From the NCBI RefSeq assembly GCF_026167525.1, contig NZ_CP110679.1, positions 310,001 to 374,000 of the forward strand: a DNA stretch of 64,000 nucleotides. Reading direction: 5' to 3'. Source of the stretch: Sphingomonas sp. M1-B02. GTDB taxonomy: Bacteria; Pseudomonadota; Alphaproteobacteria; Sphingomonadales; Sphingomonadaceae. The notes beneath the pieces were generated by a model. It saw only the letters and a list, made by a program, of their open reading frames with translations. It was not told the origin of the DNA and did not search any database. A program made the translations under genes and the position numbers. Shown in pieces: positions 53,701 to 61,852 of this stretch (within the stretch, counting starts at the first letter, position 1; each line of letters begins with the position of its first letter).

Positions 53701-53827
53701 TAACTGCGCTCGGCAGCGGCGTCCCCGGTGTGGGGTCGGCTGCCTGGGCAAAGGCTGTTTGCGGTATCGAAATTGCGGCGATCGCAATGGCAATGATCGA
53801 CCCGCCCGAGATGATACGCTGTTTCAT
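50717..53827 (-). CDS. TonB-dependent receptor next to M14 peptidases
   Basis: This is a 1036-residue outer-membrane receptor. The start at 53827 gives the signal peptide MKQRIISGGSIIAIAIAAIS and follows AAGGGG. Features include the TonB box-like DIVVVGSQ, a plug with SLRGLGLGTTLVLLNGRRV and ERVEILRDGAAALYGSDAIAGVVN, and a barrel ending in WYASVGYKF with the typical terminal phenylalanine. The plug variant with LNGRRV is typical of sphingomonad receptors for organic polymers or peptides. The M14 gene starts 55 bases downstream on the same strand, so the three genes (receptor, two M14 proteins) probably form an operon for uptake and digestion of a peptide-type substrate. That substrate is inferred, not read from the sequence. 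Confidence 0.93.
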   Translation of the reverse strand: MKQRIISGGSIIAIAIAAISIPQTAFAQAADPTPGTPLPSAVTDQGAPPISEAQDQDEAPDIVVVGSQIRGASTGALPVSVVTSDDIVATGAVSANDLFRTIPQAGAVSFTGLPSGAGQNAARGDVSTVSLRGLGLGTTLVLLNGRRVVQHPTTVNVDGAPQISYNVNTIPIAGLERVEILRDGAAALYGSDAIAGVVNTVLSEDLKGGAIDLQHGFAEGTQLKETTLNASYGSDFAGGRGHFSVLASVYAREAELYTDVDYLASQDVRPLIGDPAFSSLTNFDGRQQASPWAQFLIPSSARFSGAVRQNATALTSTGGVFSFVPCSNGANLPATSYAGVCFRNGANTGNVDRNTRSDIPRAFPQTTAVPRARRANIFLFGQYELSDDVELFSEASYYYAKTRQLDQNAQIVSAFPITVAANAYWNPFGPVGSPNRLPGLNIPAAGLPVTITAYAPFETGPREVEVRNDQFRLLAGLRGELGNWDWQTAALYSEARVRDVSDAVSNTLFQAAVNRTTADAYNPFSGGNPLDPSGADTTLSSADDFLIKGTRTNKTSLGLMDFKVSNGKLLPLWAGDVGIAFGIEVRRETYSDDRDEHQDGTITFRDTVNGNAYNTDFAMSSPRPDVSGRRTVFSAYGELAIPLVNEEMNIPLIRKVDVQLAGRYERYSDVGSVAKPKVAVAWDLFDGLRLRGSASGGFRAPTLEALNIPPSGLTSNGNFDFVRCEADLRARRISTWSACTQQFTVSSTTSGNRALRPETSQSYSVGVVFEPKFIPASWGRFTFTADRFWINLDNVVSSLNVATLLQLDYLARVTGGSSDSIVRAPVTADDVALFAGTGIAPVGVIQFANTQYQNLQPLKIEGMDFSLSYASPLTSIGRFNINLNVSEMIKYQQDPLIPQQTLLDAQAAGTISNGFVAATGTGNLVGLGTRPKWRGTATVNWSLDNWQVGAFVQYTDPVKVTAILDANRNMFTVNDQTTTNLYASYTFDGGTLDGTKLTVGARNVFNQDPPIANGGYLGGLYQSFARYWYASVGYKF

Positions 53828-54347
53828 TGCAACCCCTTTTGCATTCCGCACCGGGCCGTCGCCTGATGGCGATCGGACAGGCAGTCGGAATCGTTCGAAC
53901 CAGCCCTAACCGGCACCCCCAACGCCCCTAGAAATGCGACCTCGCCTAGCGCCCACGCGCCGGCCAGATTGCTGAGTGCGCCGTCGAGGCTCGGCGCGCC
54001 CTTGGAACCAGGCATGCGGCGCCTATGACCGGCAACGACCTTTTATGTCGTAGCTCCGCGTCACCTGGTTCGTTTCTGCATGGTAGCCCACGATTTGGAG
54101 AAATTTCATATCATTTTTGCGCCCTGCTACAGTTTTTTTGCAAAACTGTGTCGCGATTAGGCCGAAGCGTGATGAGATCGCCCAAGCGCTCTTTTTGCCG
54201 AGATGATTGGGATTCGAATCCCGAAGTGGCGATGTAATTCGCAAGCTTCGGGCGCCGGCGGCGCATAGTCGCAGAGGCGATGTTGCTTGGCCGCAACTGG
54301 GGCGCGATCTTGCCCAAGGCCCCGCGGGCGCAGCCCGGTTCCGCCGG
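53828..54347. other. 520-bp gap upstream of the TonB receptor, AT-richer
   Basis: No gene is supported. Short frames look random. The middle part (about 54025-54240) has lower GC and includes an inverted repeat ACAGTTTT/AAAACTGT at 54129-54149 with a 5-base loop. Promoters for the minus-strand TonB-receptor operon must lie at the left end. The Lrp-type regulator gene ends at the right edge. Confidence 0.5.
54129..54149. repeat. Inverted repeat ACAGTTTT-N5-AAAACTGT
   Basis: A perfect 8-bp inverted repeat with a 5-base loop, preceded by a T-rich stretch and located 201 bases after the Lrp-type regulator stop on the minus strand. It could be a weak terminator or an operator for the TonB-receptor operon. 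Confidence 0.35.
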
Positions 54348-54818
54348 TCAGACGGGGACGGCGGTGGTATATTTGGTCGTCGACAGCGCGAAATGCGAAG
54401 CCGCGCCCCCCACGGACGGGTGATCGAGCAAAGTGCGCATCAGAAAATTCTCATAATCGGCGACATCGGCCGCTACGATACGCAGCAGATAATCCCATTC
54501 GCCCGACATAGAATAGCATTCCATCACCTCGGGGCGCGAGCGAATGAAATCCTCGAATGCGCCGCGCACTTCGCGCGCATGGCTGCGGACTCGGACGTTG
54601 CAGATCACGTTGACGCCCCTGCCGACTCGCTCTGCGTTGACCAGTCGTACGGTGGAGGAGAGGACGCCCGATTCCTCCAGCGTACGAATTCGGCGCCAGC
54701 AGGACGCTGAGGAGGATCCGACCCGTTCGGCCAGCTCAGCATGGCTGATCGAAGCGTCTTCCTGCAGTAGCGTCACGATTCGACGCTCGAGCGCGTCCAG
54801 TCCGGCACTTGGCTTCAT
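54348..54818 (-). CDS. Lrp/AsnC-family transcriptional regulator
   Basis: This 156-residue regulator has an N-terminal winged HTH (LDALERRIVTLLQEDASISHAELAERVGSSSASCWRRIRTLEESGV, residues 7-52) and a C-terminal RAM ligand-sensing domain (VNVICNVRVRSHAREVRGAFEDF, MECYSMSGEWDYLLRIVAADVADYENFLMRTLL). Both match Lrp/AsnC regulators in length and motif order. It is divergent from the phenylalanine hydroxylase gene across 94 bases, so it probably senses an aromatic or branched amino acid and controls that operon, as PhhR-type and AsnC-type regulators do elsewhere. The direction of control is inference. Confidence 0.95.
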   Translation of the reverse strand: MKPSAGLDALERRIVTLLQEDASISHAELAERVGSSSASCWRRIRTLEESGVLSSTVRLVNAERVGRGVNVICNVRVRSHAREVRGAFEDFIRSRPEVMECYSMSGEWDYLLRIVAADVADYENFLMRTLLDHPSVGGAASHFALSTTKYTTAVPV

Positions 54819-54912
54819 ATTTTGCGCCTATTGCGAACGATTGTTTCAGAAAACAGCCTAAGCAGCGGAAGATTGAAAGGCAAGCGCAGGTGAATCATGT
54901 AAATTTATATCC

Positions 54913-55785
54913 ATGGCACAAGAAGAATATCAACGCCCTGAAGGGACGGCGGATGATTGGACCGTTCCGCAATCGTGGTCGCGTTACACCGATGTCGAGC
55001 ATGCGACCTGGGATCGCCTGTTCGAGCGACAATCGAAAATGCTCCCGGGCCGGGTCGCGCCCGAGTTCCTCGCCGGGCTCGATGTGCTGCGCATGTCGAA
55101 GCCGGGCATCCCCGATTTCGATGAACTGAACCGGCGGCTGACCGATCTGACCGGATGGAGCGTGGTGGCGGTTCCGGGGCTCGTTCCGGACGAAGTGTTC
55201 TTCGAGCATTTGGCCAACCGCCGCTTCGTCGCGGGGCGTTTCATCCGAACGCCTGAGCAGCTCGATTATTTGCAGGAGCCGGATATCTTCCACGACGTGT
55301 TCGGGCATGTGCCGCTGCTGTCGAACCCGGTGTTCGCCGATTATATGGAGGCCTATGGCAAAGGCGGGCAGCGGGCTGCCGGGGCCGGGGCGATCGACAA
55401 ATTGTCGCGGCTTTATTGGTACACGGTCGAGTTCGGGCTGATCCGATCGCGTGAGGGGATGCGCATCTACGGTGCGGGGATCGTCTCCTCCTACGGCGAG
55501 TCGCTGTTCGCGCTCGACGATGCATCGCCCAATCGCATTGCATTCGACCTGAAGCGCGTGATGCAGACCAAATATCGCATCGACGACTATCAGCAGAACT
55601 ACTTCGTGATCGACAGTTTCGAGGACCTGCTGCGCGAGACGATCGAGACCGACTTCGGCCCGCTTTATGCCGAGCTGGAGGGAGCCGCGGATATCGAGAT
55701 CGAGACTATCCTGCGCTCTGACAATGTCTATACCCACGGCACTCAGCAATATGCGCGTAGCCGTGACGCGGAGCTGACTGCGTGA
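54913..55785 (+). CDS. phhA: Phenylalanine 4-monooxygenase
   Basis: This 290-residue pterin- and iron-dependent hydroxylase converts phenylalanine to tyrosine. It is of the usual bacterial size and has no regulatory domain. The iron ligands are in DIFHDVFGHVPLL (H127, H132) and LYWYTVEFGLI (E173). Other family signatures are TGWSVVAVPGLVPDEVFFEHLANRRF, GAGIVSSYGESLFALDD, and YQQNYFVIDSFEDLL. The start ATG at 54913 is the first in frame. A GTG overlapping its stop codon starts the aminotransferase gene, so the two are coupled in an aromatic amino acid catabolic operon. Confidence 0.97.
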   Translation: MAQEEYQRPEGTADDWTVPQSWSRYTDVEHATWDRLFERQSKMLPGRVAPEFLAGLDVLRMSKPGIPDFDELNRRLTDLTGWSVVAVPGLVPDEVFFEHLANRRFVAGRFIRTPEQLDYLQEPDIFHDVFGHVPLLSNPVFADYMEAYGKGGQRAAGAGAIDKLSRLYWYTVEFGLIRSREGMRIYGAGIVSSYGESLFALDDASPNRIAFDLKRVMQTKYRIDDYQQNYFVIDSFEDLLRETIETDFGPLYAELEGAADIEIETILRSDNVYTHGTQQYARSRDAELTA

Positions 55786-56984
55786 TTGAGGTTGTCCAGC
55801 AATCTGCGCCTGGGATGTTCGCGAATCTCGGGCCGCTGCCGGCGGATCCCCTGTTGGTGTTGATCGACATGCACCGCCGCGATCCGCGGCCGGACAAGAT
55901 CGACCTGGGCGTCGGCGTCTACCGCGATGCAGCGGGGGACACGCCGGTGTTGGCTTCTGTGAAGGCGGCCGAGGCGCAGCTGCTCGCTGAACAGGACAGC
56001 AAATCCTATCTAGGCCCCGAAGGCGACATGCGCTTCGTCGAGCTCTTGGCTCCGATCCTGTTCGGGGCGGGCTATCGCCATGGTGACCGGCTGACCGGGG
56101 TGCAAACTCCCAGCGGGACTGGCGCGCTGCGGCTGGGCGCGGAGCTGATCGCGCGGGCGCGACCGGACGCGCGCGTCTGGATCGGAACGCCGAGCTGGCC
56201 GATCCACGCGCCGATCTTCGGCAGGGCGGGCCTCGAGGTGGAAGCGCATCGCCTGTTCGACGAGGCGACCCGCGAACTCGATTTTGCAGGCATGATGGCG
56301 GGGATCGAGCGCGCTGTGCCGGGAGACGTGCTGCTGCTCCATGCCTGCTGCCACAACCCGACCGGCGCGGGCTTCACTATCGAGCAATGGGCCGAGCTGG
56401 CGATATGGATGGCGACGCGCGGCGTGGTGCCGTTCATCGACCTTGCTTATCAGGGCCTGGGCGACGGGCTGGAGGCCGATGCGGCAGGGCTCAGGATCGT
56501 GCTGCAGGCCGTGCCCGAGGCACTGATCGCGTATAGCTGCGACAAGAATTTCGGCCTGTATCGCGATCGAGTCGGCGCGCTCTGGGTGCAGGCGGGTTCG
56601 TCCGCCGCGATCGGCCCGATCACCGATAATGTGCTTACGCTCGCCCGCAGCTTGTGGTCGATGCCGCCCGATCATGGCGCGGCGCTGGTCCGCCTGATCC
56701 TCGAATCGGAACTGCTTATTGCCGACTGGCACCAGGAGCTCGACGCGATGCGCGGCCGGCTCAACGGATTGCGCACCGCCTTCGCCGTGATGCACCCGCG
56801 ACTCGCGCCGATCGGCCGCCAGCGCGGCATGTTCGCAATTCTGCCCCTCAGCCCCGAGCAGGTGGTCCAGGTGCGCGAGGATCACGGGATCTACATGGCG
56901 GGTTCGGGCCGGATCAATGTGGCCGGGCTTCAGGAGGCGACGATCCCCCGCATCGCCACGGCGCTCCTACCCTTTTTCGACTAG
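55782..56984 (+). CDS. Aromatic amino acid aminotransferase (class I, AspC/TyrB type)
   Basis: This 400-residue PLP enzyme converts tyrosine or phenylalanine to the 2-oxo acid. The lysine that binds PLP is in YSCDKNFGLYRDRVG (K255). The substrate and cofactor region contains KIDLGVGVYRDAAGDTPVL, QTPSGTGALRLGAELI, TPSWPIHAPIF, HACCHNPTGAGFT and IDLAYQGLGDGLEADA. The C-terminal GSGRINVAGL contains the carboxylate-binding arginine. The GTG start at 55782 overlaps the phhA stop. An ATG at 55815 also matches the family N-terminus (MFANLGPLPADPLL), so the true start may be there. Together with phhA it forms a phenylalanine-to-hydroxyphenylpyruvate route. Confidence 0.93.
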   Translation: MIEVVQQSAPGMFANLGPLPADPLLVLIDMHRRDPRPDKIDLGVGVYRDAAGDTPVLASVKAAEAQLLAEQDSKSYLGPEGDMRFVELLAPILFGAGYRHGDRLTGVQTPSGTGALRLGAELIARARPDARVWIGTPSWPIHAPIFGRAGLEVEAHRLFDEATRELDFAGMMAGIERAVPGDVLLLHACCHNPTGAGFTIEQWAELAIWMATRGVVPFIDLAYQGLGDGLEADAAGLRIVLQAVPEALIAYSCDKNFGLYRDRVGALWVQAGSSAAIGPITDNVLTLARSLWSMPPDHGAALVRLILESELLIADWHQELDAMRGRLNGLRTAFAVMHPRLAPIGRQRGMFAILPLSPEQVVQVREDHGIYMAGSGRINVAGLQEATIPRIATALLPFFD

Positions 56985-57043
56985 CTAGTCGGCAACGGCA
57001 GATCGGGCTTGCATGCGGCGGCGATGGTGCCGAGTGCACCTCC

Positions 57044-58387
57044 GTGACTTCGCACCGAATCCCGAAGAGCGATCGCTTGCGGCTAGGGCTGTTCGCCTTC
57101 GGCGATTTCGCGTTCAATCTCTACTGGCAGAGCGCCACGCTGTTCCTGCTCTTTTACTATACCGAAGTGCTGCGGCTGTCGGTGGGATGGGCGGCGACCA
57201 CCTATATGATCGCCTTGGTGTGGGACGGGCTGGTCAGCCTGGCCGTCGGGATGTGGGCGGATCGGCATCGCGCGCAGGGCTATCGGCGCTATCTGACGCT
57301 GGGCGCGGTGCCGCTGGGGCTCTCCTTCATGCTGGCCTATCTGCCGCCGATGGGGAGCGGGGGCTGGGCTGCGGCGACGGTGCTGGCGACGCACCTGCTG
57401 TTCCGCACCGCGTATGCGGCGGTGAACATCCCCTATCTGGCCATGACCGCGCGGATCAGCGCCGATAGCGGCGATCGGGCGTTGGTGGCGGGATTGCGGA
57501 TGTTGTTCGGGACGGGGGCGATGGTGATCGTCAGCCTGGGGACGGTGCCGCTGGGGCGGTGGCTGAGCGGGGGGGAGGCGCTGGGCAATAGCTATTTCAC
57601 CAGCGCGGCGGCGTTCAGCGTAGTGGGGGCGGCGATTTTGCTGGCGGTGGGCTGGTGGGTGCCCGAGCGGACTGCGCCGATGGTCGAGGCGCGCATCTCG
57701 CTGCGAACGGCCCTCGCGAACCTCGCGGCGAACCGCGCCTTCGTGACGCTCAACGCGGCGATGGCGGCCGTCACGATCGCGTCGATCTTCCTGTCGAAAT
57801 CGGTGCTCTATTATTACAAATACGAGCTTGGGGACGAGGCGGCGGGGCAGCTTGCCCTCGCCGCCATGGGCGTGGTCGGCGCGATCGCCGTGCCCTTCTG
57901 GACGATCGTCTGCCGGCGCGCCGGCGCCCGCGCGACCTGGTTCGCGGCGACGCTGCCGGCGGCGCTGCTGCTCGGACTGTTCGCGGCAGTGGCGGTGCGC
58001 GACACCGGCATGATGCGGCTGTTCCTGGTCGCGATCCAGCTGCTGCTGATCGGGCTGCACATCGCCTTCTGGGCGATGTTGCCGAACACGGTCGAGTGGG
58101 GCGAGCGCGAGACCGGGACGCGGCTGGAGGGCGCGGTGTTCGGGCTGGCGACGCTGGTGCAGCGAAGCGCGATCGGGCTGGCGACGGGACTGTTCGGGCT
58201 CACGCTGGACATGATCGGCTATCGCGCGACGATCGCGCAGTCGGCCGAGACGCTGGAGGGGCTGCGGCTCGCGATCGGGCTGGTGCCGCTGGCCTGCGTC
58301 GGGCTGTCGATCGCGCTGATGGCCGCGAACCCCCTCCGCCGCCGCGCCCATGCCGAACTGGTGGCGGAGCTGGAGCGGAGGGGGTGA
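57044..58387 (+). CDS. MFS transporter, GPH-type sugar carrier
   Basis: This is a 447-residue inner-membrane carrier with twelve helices. The start is taken as the GTG at 57044 (then TSHRIPKSDRLRLGLFAFGD), as no ATG lies in frame before the first helix. The characteristic glycoside-pentoside-hexuronide features are seen: FAFGDFAFNLYWQSATLFLLFYYTEVL in helix 1, GLVSLAVGMWADR, GYRRYLTLGAVPLGLSF, and WAMLPNTVEWGERETGTRLEG near the end, a cytoplasmic glutamate motif typical of sodium/proton melibiose-type symporters. It probably imports an oligosaccharide or glycoside. It is convergent with the GH3 gene, separated by 3 bases, which fits a sugar-use locus. Confidence 0.9.
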   Translation: MTSHRIPKSDRLRLGLFAFGDFAFNLYWQSATLFLLFYYTEVLRLSVGWAATTYMIALVWDGLVSLAVGMWADRHRAQGYRRYLTLGAVPLGLSFMLAYLPPMGSGGWAAATVLATHLLFRTAYAAVNIPYLAMTARISADSGDRALVAGLRMLFGTGAMVIVSLGTVPLGRWLSGGEALGNSYFTSAAAFSVVGAAILLAVGWWVPERTAPMVEARISLRTALANLAANRAFVTLNAAMAAVTIASIFLSKSVLYYYKYELGDEAAGQLALAAMGVVGAIAVPFWTIVCRRAGARATWFAATLPAALLLGLFAAVAVRDTGMMRLFLVAIQLLLIGLHIAFWAMLPNTVEWGERETGTRLEGAVFGLATLVQRSAIGLATGLFGLTLDMIGYRATIAQSAETLEGLRLAIGLVPLACVGLSIALMAANPLRRRAHAELVAELERRG

Positions 58388-58390
58388 GGC

Positions 58391-60676
58391 TCAGGCTTTC
58401 GCCAGCTCGAAGCGGCCCGAAAGCCCCGGGGCCTCGGCGGAGGGGGCGATCCACAGATCGAACAGGCCGGGCTCGACCGTCCAGCGATTGTCGGTCCCCA
58501 CGAACATCAGGTCCGAGCGGCGCAGGGTGAACTCCACCTGCTGCGATTCGCCGGGCTTGAGCGCGATCTTGCGGAAGCCTTTTAGCTCGCGGACCGGGCG
58601 GGTGATGCTGGCGGTGCGATCGCGGATGTAGAGCTGGACGACTTCCTCGGCGGCGCGACTGCCGCTGTTGCGGACGACGGCGCGGACCTTGAGCGTGCCG
58701 TCCCAAGCGAGCGTCGGATCCAATCGCAGGTCGGCATAGTCGATCCGGCCGTAGGTTAGGCCGTGCCCGAACGGATAGAGCGCCGAATTGGGCACGCCGC
58801 GATAGTGCGTCTTATATTCCTGCAGCGGGCCATCGGGATTGGGCCGGCCGGTCGGCTTGTGGCTGTAATGATAGGGGACCTGGCCCGCCGCGCGCGGGAA
58901 GCTGACCGGCAGACGGCCCGAGGGCGCATAGGCGCCGTAAAGGATGTCGGCGAGGGCAGGGCCGGTCTCGGTGCCGAGGAACCAGCTGACCAGGATCGCC
59001 GGCGCATTCGCCACGGCGCCTTCGAGCGCGAGCGCGCGGCCGTTCTTGAGCAGCACGACGATCGGCTTGCCCGTGGCGGCGATCGCCTCCGCGAGCGCCA
59101 TCTGGGGGGCGGGGACGACGATCTCGGTGACCGACTGTGCCTCGCCCGACATGCGCGTACCCTCGCCGATTGCGAGGATGACGACATCGGCGGCGCGCGC
59201 GGCGGCGACTGCAGCCTCGATGCCGCCGGCGAGCGGCGCTTCGACTTCGGAGCCCTCGGCCACGGTGATCAAGGCGGGGTTAGCAGCCGCGGCGCGCATG
59301 CCGGTGGCGAGATCGACTGCCTGCTTGTCGTCGCCATAGACGCACCAGGGGCCGACCAGATCGTGCTGGCCTGCCGCGAAGGGGCCGATCAGTGCGATCT
59401 TCTGATTCTTCCGCAGCGGCAGCAGATCGCCGTCATTCTTCAGGAGCACGACCGAGCGGCGCGCGGCCTCGCGGGCGAGCGCGCGGTGGGGCTTGGAGAG
59501 GACGACCGCTTTCTCGCGCCGCGGTTCGATGCGGCGGAAAGGATCGTCGAACAGGCCGAGCTTGGCTTTTACCGCGAGCACGCGGCGCACCGCCTGGTCG
59601 AGCCGCGCCATCGGCACGTCGCCGGCCTGCACGAGATCAGGCAGATGCTTCATGTAGAAGCCGCTCTGCATGCACATATCGACCCCGGCGAGGAAGGCGA
59701 TGCGCGCGGCGTCGCGCGCGTCCCTGGCGAAGCCGTGCGCGATCATCTCCTCGTCGCCGGTATAATCGGAGACGACCAGCCCGCCATAATTCCACTCGCC
59801 ATGAAGGACTTCGTCGAGCAGCCATTTGTTGCCGGTCGCGGGGATGCCCGACAATTCGTTGAACGAGGCCATCGCCGACAGCGCACCCGCATCGAACGCG
59901 GCCTGGAAGGGCGGGAAGTAGACTTCGCGCAAGGTGCGTTCGGAAACGTCGACCGTATTGTAATCGAGCCCTGCTTCGGCCGCGCCATAGGCCGCGAAAT
60001 GCTTGGCGCAGGCGAGCACCGAGTCGCGATCGGTCAGGCGCTTGCCCTGGAAACCGCGCACGCGGGCGGCGGCGAAGAGGTTGCCGAGATAGACATCCTC
60101 GCCGGCGCCCTCGACGCCGCGACCCCAGCGGGCGTCGCGGGCAACGTCGACCATCGGCGCGAAGGTCCAGTCGATCCCGGCGGCGGCGGCTTCCACCGCG
60201 GCGATGTGCGCGGTGCGCTCGGCGAGATCGGGGTCCCAGCTCGCGGCTTCGCCCAGCGGCACCGGGAAGACGGTGCGGTGACCGTGGATGATGTCCGCGG
60301 CGAAGATCAGCGGGACCTTGAGCCGCGATTCCTGCATCGCGACGGTCTGCATCCGGCGCGACATTTCGGCGCCATTGCCGTTGAACACGCCGGTGAGCTG
60401 GCCATCGCGAACCTGCTGCAACTGCTCTTCGAAACTGGCACCGGCGGTGGGTGGATTGAGGTTCGTGGCAGCCGATCCGGCCCAGGCGGCGGCGTTGAGA
60501 GTCAGCTGGCCGGCCTTTTCCTGCGGGGTCATCCGGGCGATGAGGCCATCGATGAATGCGGGGGTGGCCGGATCCTCGATCGATCGGAACAGCGCGCGCG
60601 CCGGGCTGCTAGCCCAGGCGACGACCGCGCCTGCGCCCATCAGTGCGGCGCGTCGCGAAATCCGTGCTTCGACCAT
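58391..60676 (-). CDS. Glycoside hydrolase family 3 beta-glucosidase-like enzyme (BglX type)
   Basis: This 761-residue secreted enzyme has a Tat-type signal (MVEARISRRAALMGAGAVVA). The alternative start at 60682 adds two codons. The GH3 N-terminal barrel contains MTPQEKAGQL, VPLIFAADIIHGHRTVFPVPLG, DVARDARWGRGVEGAGEDVYLG, and GLVVSDYTG with the nucleophile Asp at about residue 304. The C-terminal domains (GKPIVVLLKNGRALALEG, PFGHGLTYG, and a fibronectin-III-like end) complete the BglX architecture. It should release beta-linked glucose or related sugars from oligosaccharides in the periplasm. The LacI gene, with an operator between them, is divergent and likely controls it. Confidence 0.95.
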   Translation of the reverse strand: MVEARISRRAALMGAGAVVAWASSPARALFRSIEDPATPAFIDGLIARMTPQEKAGQLTLNAAAWAGSAATNLNPPTAGASFEEQLQQVRDGQLTGVFNGNGAEMSRRMQTVAMQESRLKVPLIFAADIIHGHRTVFPVPLGEAASWDPDLAERTAHIAAVEAAAAGIDWTFAPMVDVARDARWGRGVEGAGEDVYLGNLFAAARVRGFQGKRLTDRDSVLACAKHFAAYGAAEAGLDYNTVDVSERTLREVYFPPFQAAFDAGALSAMASFNELSGIPATGNKWLLDEVLHGEWNYGGLVVSDYTGDEEMIAHGFARDARDAARIAFLAGVDMCMQSGFYMKHLPDLVQAGDVPMARLDQAVRRVLAVKAKLGLFDDPFRRIEPRREKAVVLSKPHRALAREAARRSVVLLKNDGDLLPLRKNQKIALIGPFAAGQHDLVGPWCVYGDDKQAVDLATGMRAAAANPALITVAEGSEVEAPLAGGIEAAVAAARAADVVILAIGEGTRMSGEAQSVTEIVVPAPQMALAEAIAATGKPIVVLLKNGRALALEGAVANAPAILVSWFLGTETGPALADILYGAYAPSGRLPVSFPRAAGQVPYHYSHKPTGRPNPDGPLQEYKTHYRGVPNSALYPFGHGLTYGRIDYADLRLDPTLAWDGTLKVRAVVRNSGSRAAEEVVQLYIRDRTASITRPVRELKGFRKIALKPGESQQVEFTLRRSDLMFVGTDNRWTVEPGLFDLWIAPSAEAPGLSGRFELAKA

Positions 60677-60732
60677 TTCCATTCCTCTCCTGACCCAGCG
60701 GCCCAGATGCATTTTTCGCTTGGGTCGTTTTG

Positions 60733-60746
60733 TGTAACCGGTTACA
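60733..60746. promoter_or_regulatory. LacI-type operator TGTAACCGGTTACA
   Basis: A perfect 14-bp palindrome, TGTAACCGGTTACA, with central CG, has the form of LacI/GalR family operators. It lies 57 bases upstream of the GH3 start and about 98 upstream of the lacI-type gene. A second, shorter AACCGGTT core lies at 60772-60779, 25 bases downstream, giving two sites that could allow cooperative repression of both divergent genes. Confidence 0.8.
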
Positions 60747-60843
60747 TAGCATGCTGCACCGACAGGAACGCAACCGGTTTCGTCGCGTGCGAGTAGATTT
60801 GGCCCAACCGCAGGAACATGCGCGGGGCAGGGAGACGATCGGG

Positions 60844-61827
60844 ATGGCGCAAGCCACTATTCGAGATGTTGCGCGCGAGGCGGAGGTTTCCGTCGCGTCG
60901 GTTTCGCGCGCGCTCAACGGCGCCGACAACGTTCATCCCGATACGCGTGCCCGCGTGAAGGCGGCGGCCGAGAAGCTGGGCTATGTTCCGCATGCCGGCG
61001 CGCGCAGCCTGAGCATGGCGCGTGCGCATGCGATCGGCGTGGTTCTTCCCGATCTGCACGGCGAATTCTTTTCGGAGATCGTGCGCGGCATGGACAAGGA
61101 AGCCAGCACGCGCGGCTTTCACCTTCTGCTCTCCAACATGCATGCCGATCTGGACGACGCGGTGCATGCGCTGCGCGCGATGCGCGGCCGGGTCGACGGG
61201 CTGGTGATGATGGCGCCGCATCTGGATGTGACCGCCTTGATGCGCAACATGCCGCAAAACGTCCCCGCCGTGCTGGTCAATTGCAGGGCCGATCGCGGTA
61301 CCGCGACGCTGCTGGTGGACAATGTCGGCGGTGCGGACACGATGGTGCGGCACTTGCTGGCCAGCGGGCGGCGCTCGATCGCGCATGTGGCCGGCCCGGC
61401 GGGCAATCTGGACGCCGAGGAGCGACTGGCCGGATTCCGACTCTCGATGCGACGGCATGGCGGCATCGACAATCCGCTGGTGCTGCCCGGCGACTTTACC
61501 GAGGAAGCGGGCGCTGCGGCGGCGCGAGCGCTGATCGCGGGCGGAAAGCGGGTCGACGCGATCTTCGCCGCCAACGACATGATGGCGATCGGCTGCCTGA
61601 TGGCGCTGCGCGAGGCGGGCATTTCGGTGCCCGGCCAGATCGCCGTGGCGGGCTTCGATGACATCCCCGTCGCCCACTATCTGCAACTAACCACGATGCG
61701 CGTGCGTATCGCAGAGATCGGCGCACTAGCCGTCACTCGGCTGACCGATCGGCTCGGCGGTCGAAGTGGCCCCCCGGCCACCGAACTACATGCGCCCGAA
61801 ATCGTGGTCCGCACCACCACCGCTTGA
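60844..61827 (+). CDS. LacI-family transcriptional regulator
   Basis: This 327-residue repressor starts at MAQATIRDVAREAEVSVASV, where the HTH spans residues 4-24 and the hinge helix is in RVKAAAEKLGYVPHAGARSL. The effector domain is a periplasmic-binding-protein-like fold (AIGVVLPDLHGEFFSEIVRG, IAHVAGPAGNLDAEERLAGF, AIFAANDMMAIGCLMALREAG, VAGFDDIPVAHYL). The palindromic operator directly upstream and the GH3 gene on the other strand make sugar-responsive repression likely. The Oar-like receptor gene begins 25 bases after its stop and may be co-transcribed or read from the operator region. Confidence 0.95.
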   Translation: MAQATIRDVAREAEVSVASVSRALNGADNVHPDTRARVKAAAEKLGYVPHAGARSLSMARAHAIGVVLPDLHGEFFSEIVRGMDKEASTRGFHLLLSNMHADLDDAVHALRAMRGRVDGLVMMAPHLDVTALMRNMPQNVPAVLVNCRADRGTATLLVDNVGGADTMVRHLLASGRRSIAHVAGPAGNLDAEERLAGFRLSMRRHGGIDNPLVLPGDFTEEAGAAAARALIAGGKRVDAIFAANDMMAIGCLMALREAGISVPGQIAVAGFDDIPVAHYLQLTTMRVRIAEIGALAVTRLTDRLGGRSGPPATELHAPEIVVRTTTA

Positions 61828-61852
61828 TACCAAAAAAGAAGGAACAGGGAAA

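Noticed and set aside
58763..60796. 677-codon plus-strand open frame over the GH3 gene
   Set aside because: It is antisense to a GH3 enzyme with intact nucleophile and domain order. The product lacks any family signature.
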